Source: Pseudoduganella plicata | GTDB taxonomy: Bacteria > Pseudomonadota > Gammaproteobacteria > Burkholderiales > Burkholderiaceae_D | Length of the DNA stretch: 64,000 nucleotides | Reading direction: 5' to 3' | Assembly: GCF_004421005.1 (NCBI RefSeq) | Contig: NZ_CP038026.1 | Span: forward strand, 4,278,001 to 4,342,000 | Part shown: positions 63,793 to 64,000 of the stretch, piece by piece | Layout: each line of letters starts with the position of its first letter | Numbering within the stretch: position 1 is the stretch's first letter | Notes under the pieces: generated by a model | The model's database searches: none | The model's input: only the letters and a program-made list of their open reading frames with translations | What the model was told of the DNA's origin: nothing | Program-made: the position numbers and the translations under genes

Positions 63793-64000
63793 TCAATGCC
63801 CGAAGTGCCCATACAACCCCAGGCAAAGCTCCGTAAAGATCAACAGCAGAATTGCCACCTCGAGCCGATGCGAGCTGTGATAGCGCATCGTCTCGACCAG
63901 CGTTTCGGACGTGTGCGACAGCGTCGTCAGCTTGCGGTCCAGCGCCGCGGCGCGGTCGTGCAGTTCGTAGTCGCCTTCCAGGCGTGCGTAGAGGCCTGAC
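63793..64000 (-). CDS. RMD1/YagE (DUF155) family protein, 3' end only
   Basis: The minus strand enters the window in frame and stops at 63793. The visible ~68 residues, YARLEGDYELHDRAAALDRK, LTTLSHTSETLVETMRYHSS then HRLEVAILLLIFTELCLGLY, have the paired helices and C-terminal membrane segment of RMD1/DUF155 proteins. Function in bacteria is poorly known. Its last ~50 bases are repeated at 63122-63173. Confidence 0.75.
   Translation of the reverse strand, partial: SGLYARLEGDYELHDRAAALDRKLTTLSHTSETLVETMRYHSSHRLEVAILLLIFTELCLGLYGHFGH

Noticed and set aside
1-64000. tRNA, rRNA or insertion sequence
   Set aside because: No cloverleaf-like or rRNA sequence and no transposase frame was recognised by eye; a covariance search was not possible.

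Overview
The window is GC-rich chromosomal DNA from a betaproteobacterium, most likely an oxalobacteraceous member of the Massilia/Duganella/Pseudoduganella (Telluria) group. This rests on the Burkholderiales-type gene order (kdsD-kdsC-lptC-lptA-lptB-rpoN-hpf; DUF971-ubiE-Tim44-ubiJ-ubiB-aspS-nudB-clsB), on PEP-CTERM proteins with the PVPEPATWAMLLAG-type tail common in that group, and on a VgrG of the form seen there. The assignment comes from reading the sequence only; no database was searched.

Layout. 1-3.4 kb: the end of an OST-HTH/NYN-type protein, a MOSC protein and a diguanylate cyclase followed by a Sel1-repeat remnant. 3.4-6.5 kb (minus): a three-gene haem-peroxide cassette (catalase-like protein, small unknown protein, DyP-type peroxidase). 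6.7-8.7 kb: two convergent PEP-CTERM paralogues, one frameshifted, then a YnfA-family protein. 8.8-14.5 kb: a decaying type VI secretion island with a broken vgrG, a broken DUF4123 adaptor, two damaged DUF3304 lipoprotein genes and a 5'-truncated Tle1/DUF2235 effector. 14.5-22 kb: a CPA2 antiporter divergent from the LPS-transport/sigma-54 cluster.

22-30.3 kb: a frameshifted HIBCH-like hydrolase, an amidohydrolase, then rapZ, an antiporter, a fatty acid desaturase, hprK and ptsN. The rapZ/hprK/ptsN block is on the opposite strand from hpf, so the usual hpf-ptsN-hprK-rapZ run is inverted and interrupted. 30.5-38.9 kb: queF, ilvA, a YqaA-type membrane protein, a giant FAD/Fe-S oxidoreductase, HIT and DUF971 genes. 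39.3-41.6 kb: an inserted chemoreceptor with a CheR-tether tail, an oxidoreductase remnant and a small conserved-looking ORF. 41.8-52.7 kb: the ubiquinone/aspS block (ubiE, Tim44-like, ubiJ, ubiB, TPMT-type methyltransferase, fmdB-like, DUF502, aspS, nudB, EEP, clsB, S4).

52.8-59.9 kb: a TetR regulator followed by a fatty acid beta-oxidation operon (acyl-CoA dehydrogenase, FadN-type multifunctional enzyme, thiolase, enoyl-CoA hydratase). 60-61.3 kb: an ECF sigma/anti-sigma pair. 61.3-64 kb: a DUF4394 lipoprotein, an Ivy-like lysozyme-inhibitor gene and the 3' end of an RMD1/YagE-family gene.

Two themes cut across the map. First, a family of long intergenic hairpins (core CCGGTGACAGGCTCC) sits 3' of genes, is nested at one site, and is tandemly duplicated together with the 3' tail of a gene at another; a second repeat family is fused to the hprK 3' end. 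Second, frameshifts and one nonsense codon cluster in accessory genes, often at G/C runs, and may be real decay or sequencing error.
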